Translations under genes and position numbers: made by a program | Shown: positions 44,911 to 58,700 of the stretch, piece by piece | Layout: each line of letters begins with the position of its first letter | How positions within the stretch are numbered: the first letter of the stretch is position 1 | The notes under the pieces: generated by a model | Database searches by the model: none | Told to the model about the DNA's origin: nothing | What the model saw: the letters and a program-made list of their open reading frames with translations, nothing else | Origin: Hymenolepis diminuta | Lineage: Eukaryota; Platyhelminthes; Cestoda; Cyclophyllidea; Hymenolepididae | Reading direction: 5' to 3' | Length of the DNA stretch: 64,000 nt | Assembly: GCA_900708905.1 (NCBI GenBank) | Contig: CAADRB010000104.1 | Coordinates: forward strand, 95,272-159,271

Positions 44911-44929
44911 TGGCCCTGGAGGAAGACGT

Positions 44930-45230
44930 CAAATTGAAGTGGCAAGACCGACCATCACGATTGAAGATCAATTAACAAGCACTGGACATTGTAGAAAAGC
45001 ATTTACTGCAATCCAGAGAACGAATCATGAGATTTGAATTTCGCTACTTGCACTACTCAATAAGTAAACATTGTAAAACCTGATTCATTAATTAGAGAAT
45101 ACAGGAAATTTTTGCTCCCCAAACGTTTGATAAACACATGACGTCGATCAACCAGGGAGGGGGCCAGAAAAATATTTGTTGACTTTCTCTTTGTGGAAAA
45201 AGCAACTGAAACTGGAACGAGTAAAGTCCA
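44930..45230 (+). repeat. Diverged dispersed repeat, possibly an old retroelement fragment
   Basis: It shares ordered blocks with 61370-61600: GAGATTTGAATTTCGCTACT against GAAATTTGAATTTCGTTAGT, then TTTGTTGACTTTCTCTTTGT against TTTGTTGGACTTTCTCTTTC. It also shares GGCAAGACCGACCATCACG-like sequence with 39255-39350. Translated frames are similar but broken by stops. Confidence 0.4.
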
Positions 45231-45663
45231 ATAGGGAATAAGGAAAGGAGATCACTAAGAAGATCATTTCATTTGATTTTCGAATTAGGGGAGTAGTTCA
45301 CTGCTTCAAGTTTCAAAGTTCAAATTTCAAATGTCGTCTTATGAATTACAAATCAAAGTTTTATCCACATTCTTCAGTGCTTATTGACCGGCTGTGCAAT
45401 ATTAATGGTTGGTTTCACCACTTCCGTTCATTTCATTGTGACTTAAAAAAAACATTTCCTGAAAAATATTCGCTGCATTGTTTAACTCTGAGAAACATTC
45501 AAATACGTCGAGAAAACGAATCACAAGTGGAGTATTCCTCAAGAGGCAAAAGGACAAGATGCCACAAATCCCACTGAGAGATCCACCTTTATATACTAGA
45601 ACAACCCAAATAAGAGGGCAAGAGAAAATTAGATATCCTCTAAATGAAAGCTCGATGGGATGA

Positions 45664-48054
45664 GCAGACGCTGAGCGTCACAAATACGCGGCAATTTTCC
45701 GATTGGCAGACCTCCTTGTGGCGAAGACCGGAGATGGTTCAAAGTCAGATGGAAACATGCCAATCAGAGCTACGATATTGAACACGTTAAGAAACATAGA
45801 AATGCAAATGAATATTATAAGTTATCGTTAGGTCTTGGATACATTTCATTCATTATTTTGATGCATTGGTTGATTTCATCGAGTCACCTTTGCTCAATTA
45901 AAACAATTAAAACAATTTTATTCTCTGCTTCGCCGGTTTATCTTTTAGAGAGAACTCATAATTTTAAAGTTTAAGAATACGAAATTAACAATTGGCTTTT
46001 TGACTTCTGGGTTGTAAACTCGGGTCTATAAAAGGATTAGATGAGGAGGTACTTTGAAAATAGAGAGGCTTTAAGTACCATTTTATAGCCGTTATTAAAA
46101 AAGCATTTTTTTATTTGTTGAATGTAAATTTTCATCCCATTAATGATTCCCAGATGCACATAAATCAAGCAATCGGTGAAGTTCCGGTGAGAGAATTATG
46201 ATTCTGCCGACTTAGCTCTTCCTAGCCCATATTGCATTTCCATAGTTTAATTAATTATTACCTATAGAAATGCAAAAGGCCTGCTTGCAAGTTCCAGTCG
46301 TGGGATAGCATCCCAATACTGACAATAGTCGAAGGATACAGTACGAGCCGAATTGTGGAGGGGTGAACCAGAGTATGTAATGAAGTCAGAATGTCAACTG
46401 TCTTACTTTCCTTGAATGCCAGGATCATTGATTTACCTAGTCACATTTCCAATTCTCTCTGTTTCCTCCCCGTTCCTTTCTTTAGCCTCAAAAATTTCTA
46501 TCACCTCCTATCCAATTTTGAGATCCATAAAAGTTTTTTCAAGGACATTTATTTGTTCAGTATTTTCTGTTCCACGTTGAAGGTCTCGAACGTTTTTGTA
46601 GAAGAAGCAAGTGAAGCTAGTGCGTCTACTGGCGAATACTGATTTGTCAGTTAGTTCGATCACCATTACGTAGAAAAATCTTCTGTGATCTGACTTAATG
46701 ATCATGATATGCAAATTAATTATTCATACATTGGGTGATCGAATTATGATCAGGAAGAATTTTTGCATAATTACGCGGTTAGTAGATCATCGATTTGTTC
46801 TAAGCAAAAAAACCCCGAACCTCGGGCTTAGGAGAATCCCTTCGACAATTATTCTCCCCAGAATTGGAAAGTTGAATGTCCTCCCTTCCTAATCACTTTA
46901 ATAAAAATCTAAATTTGTAGGGATAAATTGATCAAATTAAATTATTTCAGTTCTTAATGTAATTATCTTGATGATGTACGGTTATCGAAGTACTTTTATT
47001 TCATAATCTCTCCTCAGTTTTCTTTTTTAATGCATATATTTTAATAATTTAATAATGAAATAGTTAAAAAATCAATTCAAACTGTTGAATGAGAAGGATA
47101 GTTACTGGAGAGAAATAGCAAGCTGTCAATTGTAAAACCACAAAGTATGGAAAAGAGAAAGACTTAGGCACAGATGTTTCTCTAATGAGGAGTAGCATGC
47201 AGTGAGAAGGACAGGACAACTAAAGCTGAAGCTAGGTGAGACATCTGGGACAAAATAGGGTTGTAAATGCTGTAGATTGTGCAGAGCTGGGCGTTGGAAT
47301 CGGGGTCAAGGAGTTGACCGGTTGGAGTTGAAGAGAGTTGAATAACTGTGTGTTGGAAACCGAGGAATTTGAGTCGGGCTAGGGACAACATTACCTACCA
47401 CCATTTTAAGAATATTGTAATTCAAAATGGAAAATCCGATTGAGAGTCTAGGCTTGAGTACATAGCGATTATAACGTCACCAAGGGGTGGATATTGGCGC
47501 CCTATGAGTTTGACAGGCACAAACTGTAATACGGAGCAATATGTTCATATCGACTGACACCTGTTCCAGTAATGAGCATGCTGTCTCGGAGAAAAACTCA
47601 GAACTCTCTAAACGGTCAACTGTATCCAAACGATTAAATCAACATTAATTCTCATTTTTGGCATATCAAAGGCTGTAACTTAGATCGGAACCTTTATGGA
47701 AAAATCTCCTCTATTTTATTTGTCAAGCGCGTGTTGATTAATGACAGTAATGTGCAATCTAATTAAGAAGGTGCCAAATAAAGGATTCATGGTCATTCAG
47801 ACTGATCAACTAATGGATACTTGTTAGAATCAGTAAATTCATTTCGGTTTAATTAATTAAAGCAGTTTTGGTGGTGGAATGTTTTTGCAAAAATTTTCTA
47901 GGGTTCAACGTTCAAATTACATTCTTGGAAAGAGTCGAAGAAGAATGGAGTGCCATAGCGCAGCAAAATTAAATGCATTGTTATAACGCAAACAGAAGAT
48001 TTTATACTTACATGAAAGTCAAATAGTCTTATTAATTTGAAGAGTGGAGGTAAA
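45664..48054. other. Gene-poor DNA
   Basis: No gene or RNA recognised. Short frames around 46391-46642 and 47182-47391 are not conserved with anything I know. Confidence 0.4.
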
Positions 48055-48250
48055 ATGGCGCGGTGGTCGACCTGCGTGCCTACCAAAGGATGGGTCATGA
48101 GATCGATGCTCAGCAGTGCACATTTGATGACACTGACGTCCATGCATCCCAGTCAATTCTTGTCAACAACAGGGATGATAAAATCCGAGTTCCTCATAGA
48201 AGCAGATTTAAGATGCCTTGCATTTACCCAAGTCAAGTGTTGTGACCGCT
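48055..48250 (+). repeat. tRNA-like SINE copy, diverged
   Basis: ATGGCGCGGTGGTCGACCTG is A-box-like. GGGTCATGAGATCGATGCTC and CAGTCAATTCTTGTCAACAA follow in the family order, ending AGATGCCTTGCATTTACCCA. Confidence 0.55.
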
Positions 48251-51200
48251 TTAAAATGAGCTCTAGATAACTTGTAAGTGGGCTCTTGATAAGAATTTTG
48301 CGTCGTCAGTGCCTATTTGTTCACATCTATGGAGTCAAAAGTGGCAGGATAGTAGTCTAGACATTGGCATAATACATCCGTTCTCAATATCGACATTGAA
48401 ATCATAACAAGGAAAAGGAAATTTTCAAATCCAGAAACTGGGGTAGGTTTGTAGGAAACAAAAGGCGCGAAAGTTAGGATTCTCTTTCAGTTCCATGACA
48501 ATAAATTCCAAAAGGTTCGTATTCCAGCGAGAATATCAATTTTACTAACATTTACTCTGGATTTTCAAAATCCACTTGCGTTACATTTTTATATATTTGT
48601 TTATATTTACGATTTGATCAACTGCTGCAAAATACATAAAATTCGGTTGTTATATTACAATTTCACAGTTCGGATATCCATATACCTCAGAATTTCTTAT
48701 ATCACACATATAAAATATTATTAAAATATGGCTACTGATGGCATTTCTATGGATGCTTGAAGTCATCTGGAGATTATCTAACCATGCATTTGTTTTGTTT
48801 TGTTTTATTTAATTGACGCGAGATCGTTTAAACCGACGGGAGAGCAAACTGTGAAATGTGCAAGTTGTTGAGGCAAATTTGATTATTCAAATAGTCACCA
48901 GTTTGGATGAATCAACTGATTTTAAAACTGACATTACATAATAAACGTGATGCTTTCAAAAGTTTTGTTTACCTCTCCTTTAATTTCTTGATCTCAAACA
49001 AACTTGCGGTATGATCCCGAATTCGTTCGCTTTTTAAGAGGGAAAAGAATCGACTTCTTTTTTTGATTAATAGTTGTCGAAATACTTCAGTAAGAAAATT
49101 GTAGAAAGGATCTATCACTGCTGAACCTAGCGCCTAGATCCTACATTTTGCTTCAGAACAGTTAAAACATTATGTTTTAAAATTGGCCAGAGGGCGGATT
49201 GGTATTCGAAGTTAGCGGACCCTCGTGATGGTCTGAATTTACTTCTGACCTCCCCCTTCATCATTTAAGATATATCTTTCCATTCCTTAATGTAGGTATG
49301 ATTTTCGTAATCGAAAGTTGTAAAATAAATTCACCTTCAGTGAACTCTATTGAATTGAGCTCTGTTAGCTGTATTGTTTCTAGTCTCAAGTATTTGCTAT
49401 TAGCTGTTGAACGATATGGATAAATTGAGTGACCTGATCAACTACGAAACTAATGCAAGAAATTAACAGGCTATGAGCATTGTGGACTTAACTAAATCCA
49501 TGAGTCCAGGATATAAATGGTGAAAAGTGAGCACTTCATCCTCACGAAGTGAGTCCTTCTCACTTCAACAGAAGAAGCGAAATTCGTGATATCCTGACTT
49601 CATTGCCCACTTATTATCGAACCCCCACGTTGATTCATGTCTTATTGATCCATCCATTCCAATATCTTCCCAAAACTGTCTTATTATAGAGCTCAAATAA
49701 CAATGAAATCAACTTTCTTAATTTTTGTTTATCTGCTTTGGTTACGAAATTCAATAGGCGGTAAAATTAATCGACGTCATGAATACACGGATAAGCTATT
49801 TGTACCAAGAGATCGTTTTTTTTAATACCCAAACAGTTTCATTTCATTAAATAAACACCCAAGTTTATAATCTAACTACAACGAAGTTATTTTTCTTTTA
49901 TTCCTTACTTGTTTATTTGAGTGTAATATCGGTAATAAATAAACTTAAGTTTGGTGTGTGTATACATGTCTCTGGGTAGATCTCTCGTGAAAATACATAT
50001 CCCACACTGCGAATTGCGAAACCATATAAATAAAATAAATTTACGCATATTTTATCACCAATTCCAGTCAAATTTCGGTCACGTGCCATCCCCATATCAC
50101 ATACATTCTTAATTAGACTGCCATTATTGTGCAAAGTAGCTGGGAATAGGTGAGGTAATCATAAAAAAATACGTTATAAATTAATCATAGGAGATATAGG
50201 AGCATCGCCTAAAATAGAGGGAGAGAGAGAGAGAGATTAAATTTATATTATTAATAAAATTTTCAAATTCAAATATATTTGAAATGTTTATATTCCCACC
50301 GACCGATCGATGGGCGAATTTGAAAGCGTGTCATGGCCTAACCACCTAAATATGCTTCAATAAATATCGACTCAACTTAAGTGAACTCAACAAGCGCAGA
50401 AGTTCTGCTATTCAATTCCCTTATCCCTTATAGATAAGCTTTCTTAGTATGAATTTTATATGAGTAGATCAGTGCGAACACTGTTGCTGGACTGGTATAA
50501 ATGAAAAATTTTTGATTCATTTATTCTCAATGAAAGAGAGCAAGAGGGTCGACGCTTGGAGAATTCATGTATATAATGACCCTGCTGTTGTCTCCACTCA
50601 ATTATGAGTAAATTTTAAAAAAAAACTCTCGAGAAATCATAACTACAATTTCATCATCTTTTCCTCTTTTTAATAAGCACCTTTTTAGTGCCAGCTTGGA
50701 GCTGTCTCTAGCACATTTTTGTATCAACGGATTTATGGGTATCCAGTCCCTGTAAAGGGGATTTCGGTAGTACTTTGGTTAATATATCACTCTCTCTGTG
50801 AATAATTGCCCAATAAATTTCCTTTTTTTAAATGGCCGGTACGTTTTTGCTGGAGCTTTCTCCTCTGTTTTACAGATCAGCAATAATCACGAGGTAATGC
50901 CTGGGAAAACTCTTACACAATGATCTATATGGTCTATCTCGATGGATTACTACAGCTAAATCGTGCTCAAGGACAGATTCTTTATATTTATTAGTCAACA
51001 TCATCAGATTATTAGAGCACACGGAAAACATCTTTCTCAATCTTGTATTCTACATGTTAATTTTGGTCTAAATTAATAACTAGACCATTCCGATTTCGTG
51101 AATATGAGAAAAAGCGGTGATAATCACTTGAATATGCGTTCATTTGCCCTGCTGTGAAAATGATAGGCTGATTCAAATGAATATCGATTTTCTCTTTAAT

Positions 51201-52397
51201 GCAACACGTGAGACAAATTGAGAGTAGGACACCTTCGACTTATGTACTCACATCTGCTATAAAATTACATGCACTTTAAATTTATGTCATCATGGTGACG
51301 CGTAAAAGTATAGGGAGGTACAGCATGTCCTAAACAAAGTTACCCCCTATTTGCCCATAAGTATTCAATGTTTATCAAACGCTCTTAAGTCCATCTGATG
51401 GGATTCATGTTTGATGTATTAAAAGAAAATTTTGCTTCGTTGCTCCAGGGATCAAACACCGGAAGCTATTAGAGAAATCTCCCGGATCTGAAATTATTTT
51501 ACTAGAATTAGATCAAGGATTCAAATTATTTCAAAACTGAATTAAGATCGTCCTGATTATGCGTATTCTGCGGAGTTTCATGGGAAATGCCTTTCAAATT
51601 GTATATGTTATATAGAATTATGCTTTTTTGGTATTTAATTATTTTGTTTTATTCATTATTAAGTTATTGGCTTCTATTTTTAAACGCCTCTTCACTCTGA
51701 TTTGTGTGGACCTGATTTTATAGATAGGGAAAAAATTTGCATTAAAAAACCTAGTTAAATGACCAGGGAAATGCATAAATTAAATTTAGAAAAAGTTAAT
51801 TTTAGACTGAAAAACAAAACTCATATCAGTTTATATTTGCATGAAAGTCAAGATTTATTTTTTTGAATGAAGAGAAAAGAAGAGCACAAAGAATGTTGCT
51901 GTGACTGTAAATAAATTTAAGAAAGAATTTGTAAACACGGACCATCACATAATGTCCCTTTCTGATCTGCATACCAAAAAACGGAACGCTTCCTCGCACA
52001 CTTGGGCCAATTTGGCAGCCAATGGGATTGGTGCACTGGATAGCGGTCGATAAGAATTTGACCCTGCCAGATGGTATGACTACATAGATATACTTTCCAT
52101 AACAAAAATAAACGGACAAAAATTTCTGTCTTAAAGCTCATTCTGACAAGCACTGTTCAGTTAAGTAGTTTAATCTATCCGAAAACTCTATCTGAAAAAT
52201 TTGCATATTTTTATCTTCTGTGACATTTGTGATGAATTTTTTCAAGGAACTTATTTGTAGTTCAGATTTCGAGCGAAATATTATTCGAAAGCCATTACTT
52301 TCAATAGGAAAAGTAATCTTTCTGCACACAAAAAGTAACAGCACGTGTGCAAATGTTAATGAAATTAAAGCTAACAACTGATAGGCGGATGCACAAG
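48251..52397. other. Gene-poor DNA
   Basis: AT-rich, with a (GA)8 run at 50221-50236. No gene recognised. Minus-strand frames near 51826-52401 are discussed among the rejected items. Confidence 0.4.
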
Positions 52398-52500
52398 CCA
52401 ATTAGAAGCGCGGCACCCGTTGGTGTGTCAGGCTTAAGCCAATCAGTATGGAGATTCGACGCCATTGGCGTTATATATGATTGGTTAGCGCCAAGGTTTG
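52398..52500 (+). promoter_or_regulatory. CCAAT-rich candidate promoter
   Basis: Four CCAAT/ATTGG motifs occur within 87 bp (52398-52402, 52439-52443, 52464-52468, 52480-52484), with TATATA beginning at 52473. Local GC is higher than the surroundings. It lies about 170-270 bp upstream of an ATG with a good splice donor. The assignment is inferred from motifs alone. Confidence 0.45.
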
Positions 52501-52665
52501 GTCAACGTTAAACGGCCACATTAATTCGCCTTTTTCTGCGAGGGTTGTAGAACTCATTTTCGCATTTTCGGCGTATCCACTGGGATTTATATTATTATTA
52601 TTATTTACATATATTGGATTTCCCTCTCGCTAGCTATTTTACTATTCTTCGAGAAACAATCGAAA

Positions 52666-52710
52666 ATGTCGAGTCCACAATCAACAGAAACTTCTTATCA
52701 GGATAAATGG
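52666..52710 (+). CDS. Candidate first coding exon of membrane protein
   Basis: ATG in the context GAAAATGTCG encodes 15 polar residues and ends at TGG|GTGAGC, a strong donor. A CCAAT cluster lies just upstream. Confidence 0.45.
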
Positions 52711-55700
52711 GTGAGCTGAGGAACTGTCGTATTATCCATTATTTACTCTATGCCTTTATAAAATGCTATTTTAACAAATACACTTCATTTAACATACTAG
52801 TTGAAAATTTTATTATTATGACAAATTCCTTAACTACATTCAGGATCGACTTCTGTAGATCACCTTTCTCTAGTTCGTATGATATTTTAGTAGAATCCTT
52901 TTGTTTAGATGTTCTTTTTAAATATCATTTCTCTGTTTTTATCCACAAAATCTTTGATATATTACTCCTCAAGCCCATGAATTTCAGCATTTCAAAAACT
53001 CTGGGTGTTCTTCTTTGTTGCAGTTTTCTTTTGGAATTTATTGTCGAATTTTTCCAAGATTTCGCCCTGACTACAATTAAATGTAACCTCTCGAACTTAA
53101 TTATTATACAATCTCTTCAATAACTCTTTAATCATGTATCCAATTTATTGAATAGAATTTGTGAAACATTTAGAATTTCACATTCATTTCGAAATATTTC
53201 CATCCAATGGGTTAGTGAGATTATTTCGGGGATAATGTGAAGTTTAGTTTTCGAATAAACTACCTTACGTGAATACATCTAATAATACATTGTTATCACA
53301 TGAGGAGTAACTTGGAGAAGGAAACAGCGACACATCTAATTCCTCGTTAAGCTTCCACAATATCCGCATTAATAACAAACTGGCAAGTCCGTTAAGGAGG
53401 AAAAAAATTTTCGTAGATTTAAAAGAAACCCCAAAATAAAGATCAAAACCATAATAGATGACGAATTTTCATATTATTATAACAATCTCGAAATACCAGA
53501 CGCTCTACAGCTTAATACACCTCTCTGTCTGGCTCTTCGGACATCCACTAAAGGCTCATTTAATTATGAAAATTGTCGAAAAATTTTGTAGAAAAAGAAA
53601 TTTGCATTACTTTGATGTCCGAAATCTAGTAAATTATTTTGACATAAAGAGTACGCGTTTTTTATGTAATAAATTACTTTTAAAGCTCAGGTCAAGTACA
53701 AGGGGCCTCGTAAACACATTTTCCACCGCTCCTATCCAATGCTTTCCCATCATTAGACTGTTAATGGAACTTCTTTGGGAGATTTTATTTTCTCCATACA
53801 ACTTCTGCTATGAGATTAGCATTACCAGAATGTGAATCTTGACAGTGTTGGACTTCGTTACATTTGATTTTTGGGAGATATTTCTGGCAAAGTACGACAT
53901 TTTCAGCATCACTTCTAGCGAATAAAATTTAAAAATTAAAAATTCGAAAGCCATAAAGTTCATTCGACTATCAAATTACCGAATTTTCGGTAAAAGAATG
54001 CAAAATTTGAAACTGCTCCGTCCGAGAAAAAGGGCAAAGCAGTTTTCTTATGTTCATTCGAGAATGAATCCAAATTTCCCACATTCATATCCCATCGACG
54101 TAAAATACCACCCATTCATGTAGATCTCCTATTTCAGTCAAATAAGCAAAATTTTCTATTTACTGATTTTGTAAAAATGTTGCATGTAGGGCCAGTTTAC
54201 ATACTACTTTAATGCCACGATTTTTTGGAGAAACAGAGAGAGGTCCGAACTGTTAACTGGGAGGCTAGCTCTTGAGTTTATTAGTTCTCAGAGTTGTCTC
54301 AATTTTCTCATTTTAGGTGATGCTTATTATTGCATTTCCTTACTGTTTACGATAGATGACGCTTCTATCGAGGATTTCCAAAGATGTAAGATATATGCAA
54401 TTAGAGTCCTCTTACTTTTCTTCTCTAAGGTAATCGTTTAGAAGAGGGAGAGATTTCGCGCTCATACACAACTTCAAACTTCTATTACATGAGGCGATTC
54501 TACTGTGAGAAAGTGTGAACATAAGTGTGCGGTAATTTCTAGTGAAAATAAAACAGGCCTGAATTTTGAGAATAGGAGAAAATAAGTAAACAATTTTCTC
54601 TTTTCGTTCCTGGGAATCCAACCTATCTTCTCAGGAATGCATTGAGCGCCATCTCTGTATGCAACTATGAATGAAAATATGTAGATAACTTTCTCCCGGT
54701 TGTGTAACTCTAAATTCCATCCTTTTCATTAAATTTAATTTTCCTACCTCACATGGAGTAATGACCCTATTTACTGTTTTCCTCCAATTTGAGGTCATGC
54801 TGCCGACCATCACGTTGAGTGCGAGGACAGTTCATCCGGCATTAAATGCACTTTTTCTCTGATCCCAGCACCGCATTTAATTTTCTTAACAAATTAAAAG
54901 TTCAATCTCTCAGTGAATATGAAATATAAAGGAGACTTCAATGAAAGGGAAGAGGAAGTAATCTTTGATACCATTCAAATTGATGAGGTGAATTCAAACC
55001 ATCTTTGATAAAACGGTTGACTGTTTTTTTTCAGGGAAGTTGCACTATATGCAGAACGAGAGAGACGCCAACCTTCCTCATTTTTTGAACACAAAATGTG
55101 ACAGAATATGCGCAACATATGATATCTTGCATAACAATTATCGAATTATAAGCAGCCAATCACAGGCGGTTTCTTGAAACTTCACTACCGTAATAAAACA
55201 ATGATATCGAGTTTTGTTTGACAGTTCATGACGGTCGTTAAATCAAATCGAGTATGTACTTCTGCTCTGATGTTTTATTCTCTGGGCTCAAACAAGTGAT
55301 TTCCGGAAATCGTAGTGCGCCAATAACAAAGTATGCTGTTGCGAGCTTGAACGTCTGGAGTTACCTTTCAAGCATCCTTTTCAAATAAATTCTATTTTCT
55401 CAGTTGGATAAAGAGATTTTCTGCATTTGATATTGGACCTGGTGGAGCTTCAATTTAATTATCCTTGAAAATGTGCTCTGAGCATTTTAGACCGATGGCG
55501 CAGTGATACGGTATTTAAATACGCACTATAGGATGTTTCATTATGATGGGTCATTAGAATGTCAAAATTCCGACACGGGCTGAGTGGTTTCAATGAACCA
55601 AACGAAAACGTAAGGACTCTAAGTGATAAAAATGTCTAACTTTCAAACAGCTGTTCCAAAAGAACAAAGAATCGGTCTTCATCTCTCTCCGTTGCCATTT

Positions 55701-58700
55701 AGAGAGACCTCAGTACGATATTAATCTGTCCACAATGGACATTAGTAGGCAGATTAATATCGTGAGAATAAATATATTTAATATTTTGATGCATTTTGTG
55801 ATCCTGCCAATACCTTATTCCTGTATAACTATGGTAATTGGAAACCACTTATTAGTCATCTTATCAAAAAGTGCTTATATCAAGCATTGTACATGACTAT
55901 GGAGAGCCTGATGTGAGGTGAAGGAGAATAGAATATTATTTCCGCTTTATGCTTTAATACGTTACTGCGCACTTATAAACCACAGAAAATCTCAAATATT
56001 TTTCCTCTCATTAAAAGATATGGGAAAACTCTATTATAATGATCCTGGATTAAGGAAAACTCTAATATTAGCAAATAAACTTTTTATAATTTTATTAATG
56101 AAATGACATTCAGTAGGTATTTAAAAAAGAGTATTCTGTAATGAACGCTCTAATTTCTTCCAGCTCTTACATAATGAATCGTCTTGCTGATGATGATGAT
56201 GATGATGATGTGTTTGTTGGCGATCAAATATGTCTGCTTAAGGTCTGGCTTAATTGATTGGAAATTTTTACTATGGGAATATACGAATACTAGCACCCTT
56301 TTTATTGCCAAAATTTTGCAGAATATTGTTAGCGTTTTCCATTCCCTGTACGTGTCATCCTGGATCGAATACACGGACTGATTCAAACTGCATATCTTAC
56401 TCATGCTGAAGTATATACTTGTAACCGTAAATACCCCATATTTGGCAATATTCCATAAATTTGTATACATTCATTTAATTTGTTGAAAGTTAATTATGTG
56501 AAATTTACAAATTCTCAATTAATATTGGCGAATAATATTTACTTCAATTCCTGATGGGGCTTAAGTAAACTATTTTGCCAGTGTAAATATTGGAAGAGTA
56601 GCATTAAAACAAATTCGAAATCTGAGGGTCATATTTTTTCGGCATGTAACTTAGCAACGGAAAATAAGCCACTGAAATTTGGCTTCTAATTCCCCATTCA
56701 GATGCCCATTGTCCTTCGAGCAAAAGTATTGCATTGTTTATAGTTCTGATTATAGAGAAATAATAAAATATAATTTTTTTGAATGATAATTATAAAATAA
56801 TCAATTTCAAATTCATACATTAAAATATAATAATTATGTCAGCATTGTAGCAAAAAAATTATTTTTTAAAATTATCTTACGACACGATTTTGTGATTGGT
56901 TATAGGACTTTAATGCAATTAGAATAGCCAATGAGGTGATTAGTAGACGGACAAAAGACTCTTGGTGGCAAAGTTGTCTACGAAAGCATTTATTCTTTTT
57001 GATTCGATTTGGGTTTTACTACAACCTCTGATTTTGATATAAATGTAATTTTTGTGGATTTTATTTCATAATATTAATGCCTAAAGGGACACTTTAATTA
57101 CATCACAAAATGTAGTCTCTGAGTAAATATAGAAAACACTATGAAGTGAGGCGAGGTCGAGCGATGAGTCATAGAGTTAGGATGTCACTAGAGTCCCATT
57201 TTATTTGGTTTTGAAATTGTCATGTTTTTGCTATCTACTGTGCAATATTCGAGAGCGTCTTTGTTTCGAGTTTGAGATTTAGCTATTGGGTCTCTCACCG
57301 AGACTCCGTTTTATCGTTCAACTCGAAAAAGTTGGTAATCAATAGAATTTACAGTAAACAAAAGATTAAGTTAAAAGAATAAAATTGTATTTAGTCGGCA
57401 GTTTAAAAAGTGAATATTACCAATCGTAATTATTAAGCAGAAATATTTCATTCATTCCTACACTAAATACTATTACGGTTTCGGAGGAGTTCATTATTGT
57501 ACTTAAGGACACAATTTTATTAATAAATGTTTTTTTAGAACATTTATGATCCCAAATGGAGCAAATTTAGATCGCATGTTACGTTTTTATATTGCACATT
57601 TGGAAGGGACGGCATTCAACTGTAAACATCCAAGGGATAATTGTGCTGGTTAATTTGGTTGTTTAAATGAACTTGAATTAAATTTTTAAGTTCCTGCCGG
57701 AGATAACAATTTTCTTACATTTTAAATTTTCGTGTGTAATTTCCGATGTCATGCAGTAAGCGAATAAGGGAATTTTTCCGAAAATCGGTTCCTTCTATGA
57801 AACATTAATGAAACTCTTTCCCTCTTCCAGGAATCCCTCTGAACGGTTGCTATTGAGTGATGAAGTGTCGCATTTATACGCATGGGAAATTGCAATAGCT
57901 TACAACATTCACGTTCGAAAATAACGGTTAATTACTTAGAGTTAAGAAATGGAGGATTTTGTTTTGATTACAGATCAACGTAAGAGATCAGTTTTCAACC
58001 TAAAACTTTGTTTCTTTCAGTGAGTAGGAGGAAATGTCGGTGTTGATTAACCGTTTTCTCTGCTAATTGCACAGTATTTTGGTTTAACCAATTAAAACAA
58101 ATCAAATTTTCTGACTTTTAAAAGCAAGGCAGAACCAATTTTACAGATTTCAGATAACAGAAACATGCCATATTGAGATGGTAAACAAGTAAAGCAATTA
58201 TTAAATTATGAATCTATGTTACTTTTCCTTTTACTAATACCGGGTAATTTTCTGATAAATCAGCAAATTAACTATTTTTACCAATCCAGTTTTGTTATAT
58301 CTCGGTGCTTAACATCTCTAAAGTCAAGTGATGCGCTTAATTTTTTCGAAAATCAATAAAGTGCCAGCTGAGTTCATTTAAACAAACAATTTTTGTTGGA
58401 GATTTTACTCCAAAGAATATTTATTTATACTCTATGAATTTTGAAATTTTATCCAATTCCTAAAAAAATTTATTTTTTATTAAAATGATTATTTGAGTGA
58501 TAAGTTGAAAGGTGGGTTACTATTATATGCACCACTGTAGATGTCGATAATTGAAAATTTTCTGCAATTCCATCATCGTTCAATTCAATTCCGACGAAGT
58601 TCAGGAAAATTTATGTAATAATGCACAATATTTATCGATGATTAACTGTCACTTAACAGAGACAGCTAAAGATACCTGAGCCTCATTTACAGTTCTCCTA

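Noticed and set aside
51940..52078. Minus-strand stretch open in several frames, after a possible TAG acceptor
   Set aside because: No frame is clearly favoured and no homologous block is recognised; chance openness over 140 bp is plausible.
52138..52401. 87-codon minus-strand frame with a hydrophobic N-terminus, as a divergent secreted peptide
   Set aside because: Its start codon falls inside the CCAAT cluster, no supporting exon could be joined confidently, and the rest has no recognisable features.
52707..53123. 138-codon plus-strand frame
   Set aside because: Rich in Phe, Leu, Ile and Ser, as expected from AT-rich DNA. It overlaps a good splice donor, and one frame of this length is expected by chance in a window like this.
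53458..53835. 125-codon plus-strand frame
   Set aside because: No recognisable domain, AT-driven composition, inside the putative intron.
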